64,000 bases of DNA from Exiguobacterium sp. BMC-KP (GCF_001275385.1 NZ_LGIW01000015.1:1984001-2048000); one strand, 5' to 3'; shown: positions 26,619 to 36,179, counted from the stretch's first letter. The notes: generated from the letters alone by a model not told the origin. Numbers and translations: made by a program.

Positions 26619-27530
26619 ATGAAAAAAAGTATGACATGGACGGCACTCGTGACGCTTGGTCTCAGTAGCGCGGTCTATCTCTCGCCTGTTGGAGCGGCGA
26701 CGGACGAATTCACAGTAGAAACGAAAAACATCAACACACGGACGGAAGTTTTAAAAGGGAAGGCACCTGCTGGATCAATCGTTGTCTTACAATCAGATGA
26801 CACAGAGGAAGAAGACCTACAAGAAGTCGCCCATGCAAAAGCCGATACGAATGGGAACTATTCAATCGAATTGCCTGAAGAAGGATTGATCGGCGAGGAT
26901 TTCTATGACTATCATCAATCCGACTCGGATGAATACGACTATGACGATGAGGATGAAGACAGCTCTTCAGACGTCACACCAAACTATTTCCTTGAAGTCG
27001 TAAGTGTCGATGATTATACGGGTGATGATGATGGAATGAACGACGGGTGGGACGAGTATTACGTAACACGTGCTGATTCTTACGGAGATGACGATGGGGG
27101 CGACGAACCCGGTGATGGTGATGATGACGGGTATGATGATGGAGATGAAGGGGACGAGCCGGGAGAGGATGATGGCGATACAACGGAAGAGCCACAAGAT
27201 CCGATTTCGTACGACTTCGCTCCAATTGACCTCACAGTGCGTACGTTCATTCCAAAAGCAGCAACGGTCGATACGAAAACACTGACACGTACGACTCGAA
27301 CCGTAACTGGATCTGTATCTAATAAAGATGTTCGCGTCGAAGCGTATGTCTATCATAAGTCGAGCAAATCATGGAAATTGCTCGGTAAGGCGAAGCCGCG
27401 CAGCAATGGTTCATACAAGATGTCGATCAATAAGAAATTGTACAAGAAAGATGCGAGCGTCGACTTCTATGTCGTCGGAAATCGTGATGCGGATGGTTTT
27501 AGTAAAGCGCTTCGTAAAAAATACAAGTAA
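26619..27530 (+). CDS. Secreted, highly acidic protein with Ig-like ends
   Basis: A 303-residue exported protein. After the signal peptide (about 1-25) comes a Big_6-like beta domain (VETKNINTRTEVLKGKAPAGS, then ADTNGNYSIELP). A central stretch of about 120 residues is dominated by Asp, Glu and Gly (for example DDDGYDDGDEGDEPGEDDGD). A second Big_6-like domain closes it (TRTVTGSVSNKDVRVEAYVY, then SNGSYKMSINKKL). The acidic linker may bind calcium, by analogy with other Asp-rich surface proteins. AAAGGAGG before ATG 26619 fixes the start; the frame is open 33 codons further upstream but without a ribosome site. Confidence 0.65.
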   Translation: MKKSMTWTALVTLGLSSAVYLSPVGAATDEFTVETKNINTRTEVLKGKAPAGSIVVLQSDDTEEEDLQEVAHAKADTNGNYSIELPEEGLIGEDFYDYHQSDSDEYDYDDEDEDSSSDVTPNYFLEVVSVDDYTGDDDGMNDGWDEYYVTRADSYGDDDGGDEPGDGDDDGYDDGDEGDEPGEDDGDTTEEPQDPISYDFAPIDLTVRTFIPKAATVDTKTLTRTTRTVTGSVSNKDVRVEAYVYHKSSKSWKLLGKAKPRSNGSYKMSINKKLYKKDASVDFYVVGNRDADGFSKALRKKYK

Positions 27531-27560
27531 TCAAACTATAAACAAGTAATCAAACTATAA
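27523..27560 (+). repeat. 19-base tandem repeat spanning the stop codon
   Basis: ACAAGTAATCAAACTATAA occurs twice head to tail; the first copy contains the TAA of the acidic protein. Confidence 0.8.
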
Positions 27561-27599
27561 AAAGGAAGTGCGACATCGATATGTCGTGCTTCCTTTTTT
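27561..27599 (+). terminator. Terminator of the acidic secreted protein
   Basis: AAGGAAGTGCGACAT pairs with ATGTCGTGCTTCCTT, followed by a T run. Confidence 0.85.
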
Positions 27600-27829
27600 G
27601 ATACCTCTCCTCTTATTTTCTCAAAACTCCAATTCTGTAATCTCTCAATTCATAAGTCATAATCTAAAAAATTTTCTTAAATTTGAATTAATCTAAAAAC
27701 ACATTTCCATAAAAAGTTAATCAGAGCCTATAACGAAAGATTTTTTCCTTTAAACTAAAGAAGGTTACATTATTTGGTTTTAAACCGAATTTAATTCCTC
27801 AATTTTCTAATTAAAAGGAGCTACTATTC

Positions 27830-27910
27830 ATGAATCGTCTCACGCGTTACCTACCTTCTTTAGCTGTGATTATCTTTAGTATCCTTGTCTTCTTATTACC
27901 CTTCCGTTGA
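27830..27910 (+). CDS. 26-residue hydrophobic small protein
   Basis: ATG 27830 is preceded at nine bases by AAAAGGAG and opens a 26-codon frame ending at TGA 27908-27910. The product begins MNRLTRYLPSLAVIIFSILV and ends in a Phe-Arg, giving one membrane helix with a positively charged N-terminus. A perfect terminator hairpin follows within 30 bases, so this is a compact transcription unit. Size and charge pattern fit a membrane peptide or type I toxin-like protein; no antisense RNA partner is evident. The 27600-27829 leader is AT-rich with no other feature I can name. Confidence 0.6.
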   Translation: MNRLTRYLPSLAVIIFSILVFLLPFR

Positions 27911-27938
27911 TCAATCTTTCCCTATGTCAGATACAATG

Positions 27939-27975
27939 AAAAAGCTGTCTCGACATACGTCGGGACAGCTTTTTG
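27939..27975. terminator. Bidirectional terminator
   Basis: AAAAAGCTGTC pairs with GACAGCTTTTT around a partly paired loop. It serves the small protein on the plus strand and the LPQTG remnant on the minus strand. Confidence 0.85.
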
Positions 27976-28000
27976 TAATCCTATTCTTATCTTTCTCTCT

Positions 28001-28990
28001 TTATCCTTCGCGTTGACTCTTTTTTCTTCTATTTAGAGACAGTAGAAGAATTCCGAATACCGCAAGCAAGAATCTAATAGGCTGAGTACTGAATGGCTCG
28101 GACTCACCCGTTTGAGGAAGACCGCCTGAATTCGATAATCTTGTCCCATCATCATTTGGTGTATCTGTTCCTCCACTTGGTACGTGAGGTGTTTTCGGAT
28201 CATCAGGTTGTGTAGTGTCCTTTGGGTTACTTGGATCTTTTGGATCACCTGATCCACCTGGAGTATCTTCATCTTCAAATTCATAATCCGGATCAATCGT
28301 GTTCGTTACCGTGACACGAACGACGGCTTCCCCTCCGCTTTTCAGACGAATGATACGTGGTTCAGAATCTAACAAATAACCGACAGGTGCTTGCGTCTCG
28401 ATGAGAGTATACTCACCGGAAACAAGATTCGGAATACGTGCTTCACCCTTCTTGTCTGTTTTAAAACGAGCAACACGCTTTCCTTGCGCACCCTGTAATT
28501 CAAACGTTGCATCTTTCAAGGCTTCACCGGATTCATCATCCACTTCATGAACAAGGAACGGCTTGAGTCGTTCATTAATGAGGACGAGTTGCTCCGCATC
28601 AGCTTGATTCTTCTCGATCACGACATCATGTGGTGTAGGGTCGAGCTCATATCCTGCAGGTGCTTTCGTTTCGATGAATCTGTATGTTCCTGGCGTCAGT
28701 CCTGTTACTAGGATTTCATCAGACGCATCTGTCACGAGGTTCGTCAGAATCGCCGTCTCGTTCGAATCATAGAGTGTAAATTCAGCACCCGCAAGAGGTT
28801 GGTTCGTGTTCTTAGACTTTTTGATCAACGTGACGTCTTGTCGAATTTTTTTTTGGTGATACTTGCACTTGATTCCAGCTGAGACACCGTGATCGCTTTA
28901 TCAGCTTTGTCGATAAGATATCCTGGAGGTGCACTGATTTCACGTAACGTGTACGCTCCATATAAAAGACGACTGAAGATTCACGAGGCT
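28001..28990 (-). pseudogene. Frameshifted, 5'-truncated LPQTG surface protein with Cna-B/SpaA-type domains
   Basis: The open part (28001-28828) encodes two Cna-B-type beta domains (AGAEFTLYDSN to KAPAGYELD, then DATFELQGAQG to QAPVGYLLD). A Pro/Asp-rich wall spacer, the sortase signal LPQTG, a membrane helix and an RRKK tail follow. In another frame just upstream (about 28855-28970) the end of a further such domain is readable (YGAYTLREISAPPGYLIDK). The two frames meet at a run of nine A on the coding strand (28846-28854). No start or signal peptide is found upstream, where only AT-rich sequence lies (28991-29318). It is a broken gene, unless the A9 tract is a slippage switch. Confidence 0.7.
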
Positions 28991-29318
28991 CCATGTTGGA
29001 TTCTTTGCCCTTAAAATGTTCTATATAAATGCTGTGAAAAATAAAGGTACGATGAACTTATAATGAAACGATATACATTACATATTATGAAATAAACTGA
29101 CGATTTTTCATTTTTTAATTTACACATAACCCTTTATATTCCATTTTTTTATTTCGAATTAAATAATAATACATTTTCGGAGCATTCATTAGTTCTTATT
29201 CTTTTATCATTATACATTATGGGAAACAATGTGATTATGCATGTAATCCAAATACCATTATTTGCTTCCAATTCGGTATGGTGTTCGTGTACTCCAATTC
29301 TTGAAAGGACGTGGCAAT

Positions 29319-29828
29319 ATGTTAGTCAAAAGAAAAACCATTTATAAGTTCTCTATGATTATGATTGCGTCTATCCTCCTTCTCTCGTTGGTTACGACAC
29401 TTCCGAAAAAATCATCTGCTGCTAGTGCCGTCATTACAATTGGTTATGGAGGCGCAAAAGATGTCGGAGACAAATTTAGTACGACTGAGACTGTTTCAAG
29501 AAAAGAACTCGTCAGTTTCTTGGAACAAATCAAAAAAGCCGAAAAAAGTGATAACGATTTAAATAATATCCGGTTTACGATCGCAGGTACGCTCGTGACG
29601 CACCCTATTGCGAAAACACTAAAAGCAAGCCTATCTTCTGGTCTTGCTTCTTATGTCATTTCTTCACTGGTCATCGATAAGGATTTGGGTTCAAAAAAAA
29701 TCCAACAAATTTTAAATGCTTCGACGGCAAAGAAATTCAAGGTGAAGATCAGATATGAAAAACACACACGTGGTGCTTGGGATAAATGGTATGAAGCATA
29801 TAGCTCTACCGTGGCTCCTGTAAAATAA
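29319..29828 (+). CDS. Secreted protein of unknown function
   Basis: A 169-residue protein with a signal peptide (hydrophobic stretch about 10-28, cleavage near SSAASA). The mature part is basic, Lys- and Ser-rich, and mostly helical in appearance (KELVSFLEQIKKAEKSDND). I recognise no family. AAAGGA nine bases before ATG 29319 sets the start; a longer frame from 29262 lacks a ribosome site. It may be co-transcribed with the small membrane protein 100 bases downstream, whose terminator is the first found. Confidence 0.55.
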   Translation: MLVKRKTIYKFSMIMIASILLLSLVTTLPKKSSAASAVITIGYGGAKDVGDKFSTTETVSRKELVSFLEQIKKAEKSDNDLNNIRFTIAGTLVTHPIAKTLKASLSSGLASYVISSLVIDKDLGSKKIQQILNASTAKKFKVKIRYEKHTRGAWDKWYEAYSSTVAPVK

Positions 29829-29929
29829 GCTATAGCGATGATTGTTTGATTCTCAATTAAATCGTATAAATATGTTATACTAAATATTGTAAAATTAGTG
29901 GTTATGCCAAATCTTTAAGGAGTGAACGT

Positions 29930-30115
29930 ATGTCGAATCGAAAAAAAGACTATCTGATTTCTTTATTGATCGTCATCTTCGCATCCATTGTCATCTTTAC
30001 ACTCGACTTACCAAAAGGAACTAGTTTTGCTGCGATTCTGATCGTCGTGATTCTTTCCGTTTTCTTGTACGAATTTCGCTTGCTCACTCAAGATAAAGCA
30101 AAACATAAAAATTAA
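29930..30115 (+). CDS. Small two-helix membrane protein
   Basis: A 61-residue protein with two membrane helices (about residues 8-25 and 31-48), a positive N-terminus (SNRKKDY) and a Lys-rich tail. AAGGAGTG seven bases upstream and a strong terminator 18 bases after the stop support it as a real gene. Function unknown. Confidence 0.7.
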   Translation: MSNRKKDYLISLLIVIFASIVIFTLDLPKGTSFAAILIVVILSVFLYEFRLLTQDKAKHKN

Positions 30116-30132
30116 AATTCCTATTAATGACT

Positions 30133-30176
30133 AACGACCTAAATCCTTTTCTATAAAGGGTTTAGGTCGTTTTTTA
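30133..30176 (+). terminator. Terminator of the small membrane protein
   Basis: AACGACCTAAATCCTTT pairs with AAAGGGTTTAGGTCGTT, followed by a T run. Confidence 0.85.
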
Positions 30177-30272
30177 GTTTCATCTATCTATAGTTACGAG
30201 AAGACTTTCATTATTTCAAATAGAAAACTCACTCAAGTAAGCTCGGAGTATTATTTTTTCTTTACCTTATAA

Positions 30273-32027
30273 TTAGATTTTTCGTTTAAATTTTTCAGAC
30301 GCTTGCTTACTCACCGTCATGAACCGTACCGTACCCTTTTTGTCAAAATAGACTTCTATGGAGAGATCGTTCAATCGATAGCGATCGACAAGTTTGATGG
30401 TGTATTTCGCTAATGTCTTATCTGATTTTGAAAACTGATGCGAAATAGAAGGAGCGTACGTTTTTGAGGTAACTGGTTTACCAAAGACGGCCTGCATCTC
30501 CTTTTTTGAGATCGAGCGCTGTTCGAGTGCCGGGAGCATCGTCAGCAACTCAATCCGATTCGGCTGACGTTCTAAGGGGCGTGGATACCGTGAAGCAAGG
30601 ACACTCCCCTTCCATTTCCCGTTCATGTTCATTTTCTCTTTCGGAATGAGCATCTTCCCCTTCGTTCCTTTGAGCTTCGAATACGATGAGGATAGGAGCG
30701 GTAAGCCTTCAAATGATTGGTGATCGAGTAGTGATTGTCGATGACGCTCTAACCACGGTATATCTTTTAGCGACGACAACTTCGGCGGTACGGCCTTACC
30801 CGTGACAGTCGTCGTGAATCCCTCGTAGGTCGCGGTTAAGATGTAGTCGCCTTCTGCTGCACCGTACAGTTTCCCCGATTGAATGAAGGCTGTTTCTGGA
30901 TGATCCGTCTCCCAGGTGACTCCATTTTTGACGAGGACTGTCTTTCCGTCAGCTCGCGTGACTTCAAGTGCTAACGTTTCTGAAGAGCCCTTATCTACAC
31001 GTTGACGAGCTTTTGGTATCTGAATCGCAATCGGTCGTTTCGATAGTTCTTTTCCACTGTAAATGTTCGTCTGGTTCGCGCCTTCAACAATGATAGAATG
31101 CGCTTCGTTGCTAAGTTCAACACCTGATTGATAAGAAAAATCCTGATTTTGATCGAGAGAGGTATAAATACGCTGTCCGGTCTTCCGTTCAAATAACGAG
31201 AAGGGTCGATCACTTCCGGACGAGGTGACCGCGATGAATGCCCCTGATTCGTCAATCGCGATGTCACTATAGGACACGTCACTTCCCATTACAAACTGCT
31301 CACTCGTCTGTGTCTTTTCAAGACCATGATTCAAATCGTAGACGTCAATCTGCGGTAACCCCTGTTCTCCGATGACGAGAAGTCCCTCATCGTTCATGTC
31401 AAATGCCTCGATACCATCTTCTTCTCTCGCATGGATGACGCCTGTATACGTCAAGTCAGAGGTGTAGAGATATACAGTAGACGAATAGACGACAGCAACA
31501 TGATCGCGTGCGGTTAACAATTGACCGTATGGACTTGTTCCACGACTACTAATGAGTTGCTCCGCATCCAAATCATATGAGAGAAGTTTAGCGCTCCCTC
31601 CATTCTTTGCCAGCAACACGACCGTGTGCGTATTCGGAATGAACTGGACATCAACAAACTCGGAAAACTTGTTTTCGTTGTCGACAATCATCGATATTTC
31701 TTGAACTTTTGTTCCAAAAGCATTATAGACATGAAGCACTCCCTGCTTTACCACGACACGTCGTGTTTGATCGTCCGAGACATCGAATCCTTCAATCGAA
31801 GATTCCCTACCAGAAAGCGACTGAATGCGTTCCCCATTTTGAAGATCAATCAGACTGAGTTGTTGATAGGAAGACCACTCCCAAACACGTTCTTGTCCTT
31901 TGACGATTTGAAACTGTCCTGCTAATCCGAACGATCCTGTCAATGGTAGGGTGACTTCTGCTGCGACAGGTAATGCCCCTCCAAAAGATATGATTCCCCC
32001 AAGTAAAGCCATCATTATTTTTCTCAT
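30273..32027 (-). CDS. Secreted beta-propeller/Ig-like protein (second paralogue)
   Basis: A 584-residue exported protein similar along its length to the protein at 14309-16024. It has a signal peptide, beta-propeller-type repeats to about residue 340, a Big_2-like domain (ADGKTVLVKNGVTWETDHPE) and the C-terminal module (SISKKEMQAVFGKPVTSKT). The two copies lie 14 kb apart in the same orientation. This one has no invertible segment upstream. The start is set by AAAAGGATG ahead of ATG 32027. Function unknown. The upstream gap (32028-32312) is AT-rich and shows nothing definite. Confidence 0.65.
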   Translation of the reverse strand: MRKIMMALLGGIISFGGALPVAAEVTLPLTGSFGLAGQFQIVKGQERVWEWSSYQQLSLIDLQNGERIQSLSGRESSIEGFDVSDDQTRRVVVKQGVLHVYNAFGTKVQEISMIVDNENKFSEFVDVQFIPNTHTVVLLAKNGGSAKLLSYDLDAEQLISSRGTSPYGQLLTARDHVAVVYSSTVYLYTSDLTYTGVIHAREEDGIEAFDMNDEGLLVIGEQGLPQIDVYDLNHGLEKTQTSEQFVMGSDVSYSDIAIDESGAFIAVTSSGSDRPFSLFERKTGQRIYTSLDQNQDFSYQSGVELSNEAHSIIVEGANQTNIYSGKELSKRPIAIQIPKARQRVDKGSSETLALEVTRADGKTVLVKNGVTWETDHPETAFIQSGKLYGAAEGDYILTATYEGFTTTVTGKAVPPKLSSLKDIPWLERHRQSLLDHQSFEGLPLLSSSYSKLKGTKGKMLIPKEKMNMNGKWKGSVLASRYPRPLERQPNRIELLTMLPALEQRSISKKEMQAVFGKPVTSKTYAPSISHQFSKSDKTLAKYTIKLVDRYRLNDLSIEVYFDKKGTVRFMTVSKQASEKFKRKI

Positions 32028-32312
32028 GCCTATCATCCTTTTTTATCTAACTTTCATTCATAGTTTAACGTATTCAAGGATAATAAAATTCCATTTTTTA
32101 AAACAAAAGAAAATATTTACAAGCATTTAAAATGATTTTGTTGATAAAGCTCTTTCCTTTTATTTGTTAAATAGAATGCATTAAAAACGTACATATTAAA
32201 CGAATAGAGACAAGTATGTAATCATTTTCAACTCAATTTTTCTAACCATTCTATTTTGACATGACATACAATAATGGTAATACCATGAAATATTTTAAAG
32301 GAGTTGAATTGT

Positions 32313-33389
32313 ATGATCGTTTTATTCAACAACGTAAAATCACCTCGCATGATTCTACCAAAAGAACGATTACATTTTTACATCGAATATGCTCAGCACT
32401 TAGAACAACAGGTAGCCAGTTGCACGATCGAAGATGTTGATTTTGATGCTCAAGTCATTCAAGCAGAAGTATATGATGGGGAGTGGCATCAACAATCGAT
32501 TCCGTTTCCGTCTTTACTCTTAAATGAAAATTGTGTTGTTCCTTCACAGTCAGCGCATCCCGAAGAGGATCTACGCCTTCAGCAAGTCATTCCTCATTTC
32601 TTTCACCTGATTGATGATAAGTATGTCCTTCAACAAAAACTCGAAGACGCTGGATCATGGGGAACCTTATTCATCCCGACCGAACGATTAACAGGATTCG
32701 ATCTATTCCTAACAAAGTTGAAAAAACATAATGTCACCGTCTTAAAACCAACGAACGCTTCTAAAGGAGCAGGGATATACAAAATCACCAAAGCGGCGGG
32801 GGTAGGCTATTCTGTAACCATTCAAGATCAGCGTCATATCTATACATATCAACAATTAAGAAAGTTGATTCTATCGTTGGTCGAACAAGGCAACTACATC
32901 ATCCAACCATTCGTGACATCACGCACAGCAAGTGGCGAAACTTTTCATCTGCGCACACACTTAGTTCGAGACGCCTCTGGTCAATGGACGGTGCTCGCTT
33001 CCATTGCGGACGTTGCAAAAAAAGGACGGTTCATCACGAACTTAAGTGGCTATAAGACAGAACGAGCTGACGCGTTTCTTCAAAGGTTACATCCAGACGG
33101 AGACTTCATACATCGTGCACTCGTTGAGCAAAGTCTTTTACTAGCGAAGGCCATCGATGCCTTATATCCTTTCACCTTGCCGGAACTGGCTCTTGATTTT
33201 GCATTAGACGAAACATATGCCCTTCGATTCTTTGAAGCCAATACAGGACCAGAGATCATAGCTTATAAGGAAGAACGGGAACAATGTCGAGCAGAAGCCT
33301 TGATTCCTTTTGCTGACGCTGTATCGAAGGCGATCGAAGGAGTTCCTATCGAACAACGATTTGGACGATATTTTAAAGTGGGACAATGA
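32313..33389 (+). CDS. YheC/YheD-type ATP-grasp protein
   Basis: A 358-residue cytoplasmic protein. The C-terminal two-thirds have the ATP-grasp pattern of the YheC/YheD (spore coat-associated) family: VLKPTNASKGAGIYKI (nucleotide-binding loop), YIIQPFVTSR, HLRTHLVRD, and a metal-binding LALDFALDE with FFEANTGPE. Family enzymes are predicted ligases joining a carboxylate to an amine with ATP; no substrate is known. The family also occurs in bacteria that do not form spores, so it says little about sporulation. AAAGGAG nine bases before ATG 32313 sets the start. Confidence 0.8.
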   Translation: MIVLFNNVKSPRMILPKERLHFYIEYAQHLEQQVASCTIEDVDFDAQVIQAEVYDGEWHQQSIPFPSLLLNENCVVPSQSAHPEEDLRLQQVIPHFFHLIDDKYVLQQKLEDAGSWGTLFIPTERLTGFDLFLTKLKKHNVTVLKPTNASKGAGIYKITKAAGVGYSVTIQDQRHIYTYQQLRKLILSLVEQGNYIIQPFVTSRTASGETFHLRTHLVRDASGQWTVLASIADVAKKGRFITNLSGYKTERADAFLQRLHPDGDFIHRALVEQSLLLAKAIDALYPFTLPELALDFALDETYALRFFEANTGPEIIAYKEEREQCRAEALIPFADAVSKAIEGVPIEQRFGRYFKVGQ

Positions 33390-33407
33390 ACTTTCATTTA
33401 AAATTAA

Positions 33408-33441
33408 AAGACCTGAATCCTCTAAATCAGATTCAGGTCTT
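33408..33441. terminator. Terminator after the ATP-grasp gene
   Basis: AAGACCTGAATC pairs perfectly with GATTCAGGTCTT. T-richness is stronger on the minus strand. A second imperfect hairpin (AACTGCCCTATAAAA against TTTTTATAGAGCAGTT plus T run) lies at 33583-33631; the rest of the gap to 33684 shows nothing else. Confidence 0.65.
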
Positions 33442-33684
33442 AAGCCAGTTCTGTTTTTTTACATAAATCATCATTGTAAAAAGATATAGGTATTCCATCT
33501 ACCTTTTACATACAACAGCTAACTAAAATTTATAGTAGATGTCGAAAAGCTTTATAAAATATCTATAAAAAGCATCAATTTGAACTGCCCTATAAAAGGT
33601 GGATATGAAAATCCAATTTTTATAGAGCAGTTTTTAAATCAAGTTCAAAGCAAACACTTCGTTTCCGCTTCATTACACAGTCTT

Positions 33685-34161
33685 TTATACCGGACGTTTT
33701 TTCTGATCGAAGAACAAGTTCAAATCTGTCTTGTCTGTATCAGCAGCCAAGGCGTTCTGAATAATTCCGTTTAAGGCTTGCATTTTTGATTTTTCGAAGA
33801 ACGGCACCTGGATTTCATACGGCGTACCTGATTTCTCAATTCGTAATGTCGTCTGAACGCTACTCAACACGATACACACACCAAACGCAAACACAACTAA
33901 ACCAGTCAAAAACGAACTAGCAATCGTTGAAAATCCAAAAAGCGCCACAAACAATCCCACAATCATCGGCTTAAAGCGATATTTAGTCGATAACATCGAA
34001 CCCGAAATGTTTTTTAATGGAATGCTTTGCTGATCGCGACCAGCAGGAATAATTCCGAGGATTGTGTTCGTCAAGTTCGTTTTAACGAAACGAGAATCGA
34101 CTTCAACCTCACCTTTTAACCAAAAGAAGATGAGACTGATGGAAAATACAACTTTGTTCAT
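33685..34161 (-). CDS. Membrane protein of unknown function
   Basis: A 158-residue protein with two central membrane helices (about residues 66-98: IVGLFVALFGFSTIASSFLTGLVVFAFGV). They are flanked by small beta-rich parts resembling a split PH-like fold (NISGSMLSTKYRFKP, then LRIEKSGTPYEIQVPFFEKSKM). No named family is certain. GGAG ten bases upstream supports the start. It stands alone, beside the left edge of the surface-cassette region. Confidence 0.55.
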   Translation of the reverse strand: MNKVVFSISLIFFWLKGEVEVDSRFVKTNLTNTILGIIPAGRDQQSIPLKNISGSMLSTKYRFKPMIVGLFVALFGFSTIASSFLTGLVVFAFGVCIVLSSVQTTLRIEKSGTPYEIQVPFFEKSKMQALNGIIQNALAADTDKTDLNLFFDQKKRPV

Positions 34162-34419
34162 AATTTTCTTACTCCATTTCTTTATTGAACTTTTATTTGA
34201 AAAAACAATGATTTCATATAATCAGAATACCATTTCCATTTTTTTCTTTCTTCAATAATTTTATTAATATAGCAAACTGTTTTATCACAATCCAATTTCC
34301 CTTTTGTTTAGAAACGATAGACTCGTTTACAGCACACTGATAACTCTTAAACCAACTCAACAGAAACAATTTTTCTAACTCGCGCTCTAATCTGCGATGA
34401 GTCATCTTATCTTTTTTCC

Positions 34420-35073
34420 CTAAATAAATGAAGGTGATATCAATTGCTCCCCTCGTTGACTCAAGAAGACATACGGACTCTCTGACGCCTGACGATGTTT
34501 CGTTCTATCTTCTTCCACATACTGACGTAGACAACGTAATGTATCTTCGCGTAATGGGACTTCACGGACCTTATCTCCCTTCCCATGGACCTCGATGCTT
34601 CTTCCTATCCAGTCGATTTGCCATAAGCATAACTCGACCAACTCACTTGCTCGAAGCCCTGCATACAATAAGAGATGAATCAGCGACTGGTTCCGATAAG
34701 ACAGGGACGGTAGGACTTGTTGGACCCGATGCAATTCTTCTTCCGTCAAGACGTCGACCTGATGACTTCCCTGCGCTACCTTGATACGGTCACTCCAGTA
34801 AATCCATCGTCGATCCAGCTTGCCTTGTGCCATCAGAAAGTCATTGTAGGCAGTCATCGCATTGAGAAACTTATTGATCGTCGCCGCCTTTCTCCCATGG
34901 TCGAGTAGATGTTGTTTATACGACAGGATGTCCTCACGTGAAGAAAACGTCCCTCTCTCACTGAACTTCTCGACTTCTGCGACATAGCTATCAATCGTAC
35001 TCAGTTGCCGTCCTTGTTCATAGAGGAATCGTCGGAAGGATTCGCGTTCCCCGTTTGCTATTCCCGATGTCAT
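34420..35073 (-). pseudogene. C-terminally truncated tyrosine recombinase (older copy)
   Basis: A 217-residue frame that matches the complete recombinase at 43373-44230 almost residue for residue up to about residue 211 (SQRGEQL), then ends in six unrelated residues. It keeps the core-binding domain, Arg in AGLRASEL and Lys in HGKGDKVR, but lacks the His-x-x-Arg, second His and Tyr nucleophile, so it cannot recombine DNA. It is the left end of the degraded older cassette. The start and ribosome site (AGGGGATGG) are the same as in the intact copy. Confidence 0.8.
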
Positions 35074-35098
35074 TGGTCCATCCCCTCTCGATTATTTT

Positions 35099-35147
35099 CG
35101 GGGTTTCGGGGGTAAGAAGACGAAAATCCCCGAAACCCCGTTTTTTT
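35099..35147. repeat. Conserved hairpin before the truncated recombinase
   Basis: CGGGGTTTCGGGG pairs with CCCCGAAACCCCG around a 15-base loop and is followed by seven T on the plus strand. It lies 25 bases upstream of the recombinase start. The whole 35074-35419 gap is conserved with 44231-44577 but does not stay open as coding, so it is regulatory or structural. Confidence 0.7.
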
Positions 35148-35419
35148 ACGCGGAGATACATCTCTATATCTGGTGAAAACAGAATCGGGGAACGGGAAAT
35201 CTCCCCACCGTTCTACTAGGCGTCTCTTCGAAACTCCCGGCAGTTCTACTTTTGTCTTCTGTTCCTTGACTGAATATCTACCGAAACCGTTGGTATACAA
35301 CACTTCTGTTCCTTTCTTTACTCCTAGCAGTCTTAATGAACAGTCAGGAGTCACAGACCACGACACTTGCACGCGACACTACGTCTAGTCCTGAAATAGG
35401 ACAAATAAAAAAGACCTTC

Positions 35420-35680
35420 TCACTCGAAAAGCTCTACGACTCGTTCTAGATATTCGACGTAAGACTGGATGACCAGCCGGTCATCTTCGTCCATGATGTT
35501 CTTGATACTTCGTTGGACACGTGACCGATCGACATGAATGACGTCTTGTACGACATCCTCTAATACCTGTTCGATGACATCTTCTTCGGTCAATAATTCT
35601 CCCTCATAACAATCTAGCGTCTCATCATATTGACGATAATAGTCCTTTCCTTCAAGCACTACTCGATGATATTTTCGCAT
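35420..35680 (-). CDS. 86-residue cassette-associated protein (older copy)
   Basis: A small acidic cytoplasmic protein differing from the copy at 44578-44838 by one residue (Glu10 for Gly). The N-terminus MRKYHRVVLEGKDYYRQYDE is basic and aromatic; the rest is helical and rich in Asp, Glu and Val. AAAGGAGG precedes ATG 35680. Near-perfect conservation beside a truncated recombinase suggests recent duplication or selection. It could be a recombination directionality factor or regulator by size and position, but no HTH is obvious. Confidence 0.7.
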   Translation of the reverse strand: MRKYHRVVLEGKDYYRQYDETLDCYEGELLTEEDVIEQVLEDVVQDVIHVDRSRVQRSIKNIMDEDDRLVIQSYVEYLERVVELFE

Positions 35681-35770
35681 TCTGATTTCCTCCTTTGTTA
35701 TTCTCCACGACATCGCATCTTTTTACATACACTTAGTGTCGTCATACCTAATCAATCCTCATCATGACTT

Positions 35771-36073
35771 CTATTCGTCGTATAGTTCATAGGCAATCGT
35801 TCTTCCATCACATATCCATACCTCATAGACCAGCCGATACGTATGCGGATCATAACCCATTCCAGCAATCCATTCCTTTCCTCCTTCATCGACATAAACG
35901 AACGTATCGAACTGTATAGGATCAGGAAGCGACGAAAGATGTTCCGACGGAACCACAGACGGATCAATCTCCGAATGCTCGAACAGGTAAGATTCCATCC
36001 CGAATTCATCGACGGCTACTACCTTACCAAATAGCTGCTTGATCCGAACGACAAACCCGATTCTTTTATCCAA
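35771..36073 (-). CDS. About 100-residue cassette-associated protein (older copy)
   Basis: Homologous to the 103-residue protein at 44904-45215, with roughly 80% identical residues by eye. It is a small beta-rich protein (RIKQLFGKVVAVDEFGMESY, then FDTFVYVDEGGKEWIAGMGY) with no membrane segment and no recognised family. The start is most likely TTG 36073, which has GAAAGGAGAGG just upstream and aligns with the ATG of the other copy. It always follows the surface-protein gene in both cassettes. Confidence 0.6.
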   Translation of the reverse strand: MDKRIGFVVRIKQLFGKVVAVDEFGMESYLFEHSEIDPSVVPSEHLSSLPDPIQFDTFVYVDEGGKEWIAGMGYDPHTYRLVYEVWICDGRTIAYELYDE

Positions 36074-36179
36074 TGCAACCTCTCCTTTCTCAAAGTAAAT
36101 GAAAAGAGCATTCACTCCGGATTGGAATGAATGCCCTTTATCGTTCTTACAAGGTAATAATATATATTTGAAAAGATAA

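Noticed and set aside
26940-27190. Asp-codon-rich stretch that looks like a simple DNA repeat
   Set aside because: Units are irregular (mixed GAT/GAC/GAA/GGT) and lie in frame in the acidic protein; no true tandem repeat or CRISPR-like spacing.
34214-34405. 63-codon minus-strand frame beginning MTHRRLERELEKLF
   Set aside because: Protein-like composition, and next to the truncated recombinase, but there is no ribosome site and no family I can recognise; left as non-coding.
35070-35372. 100-codon minus-strand frame between the small cassette gene and the truncated recombinase
   Set aside because: The matching region near 44300-44520 has several stops in this frame, so it is not conserved as protein; treated as a structured leader.
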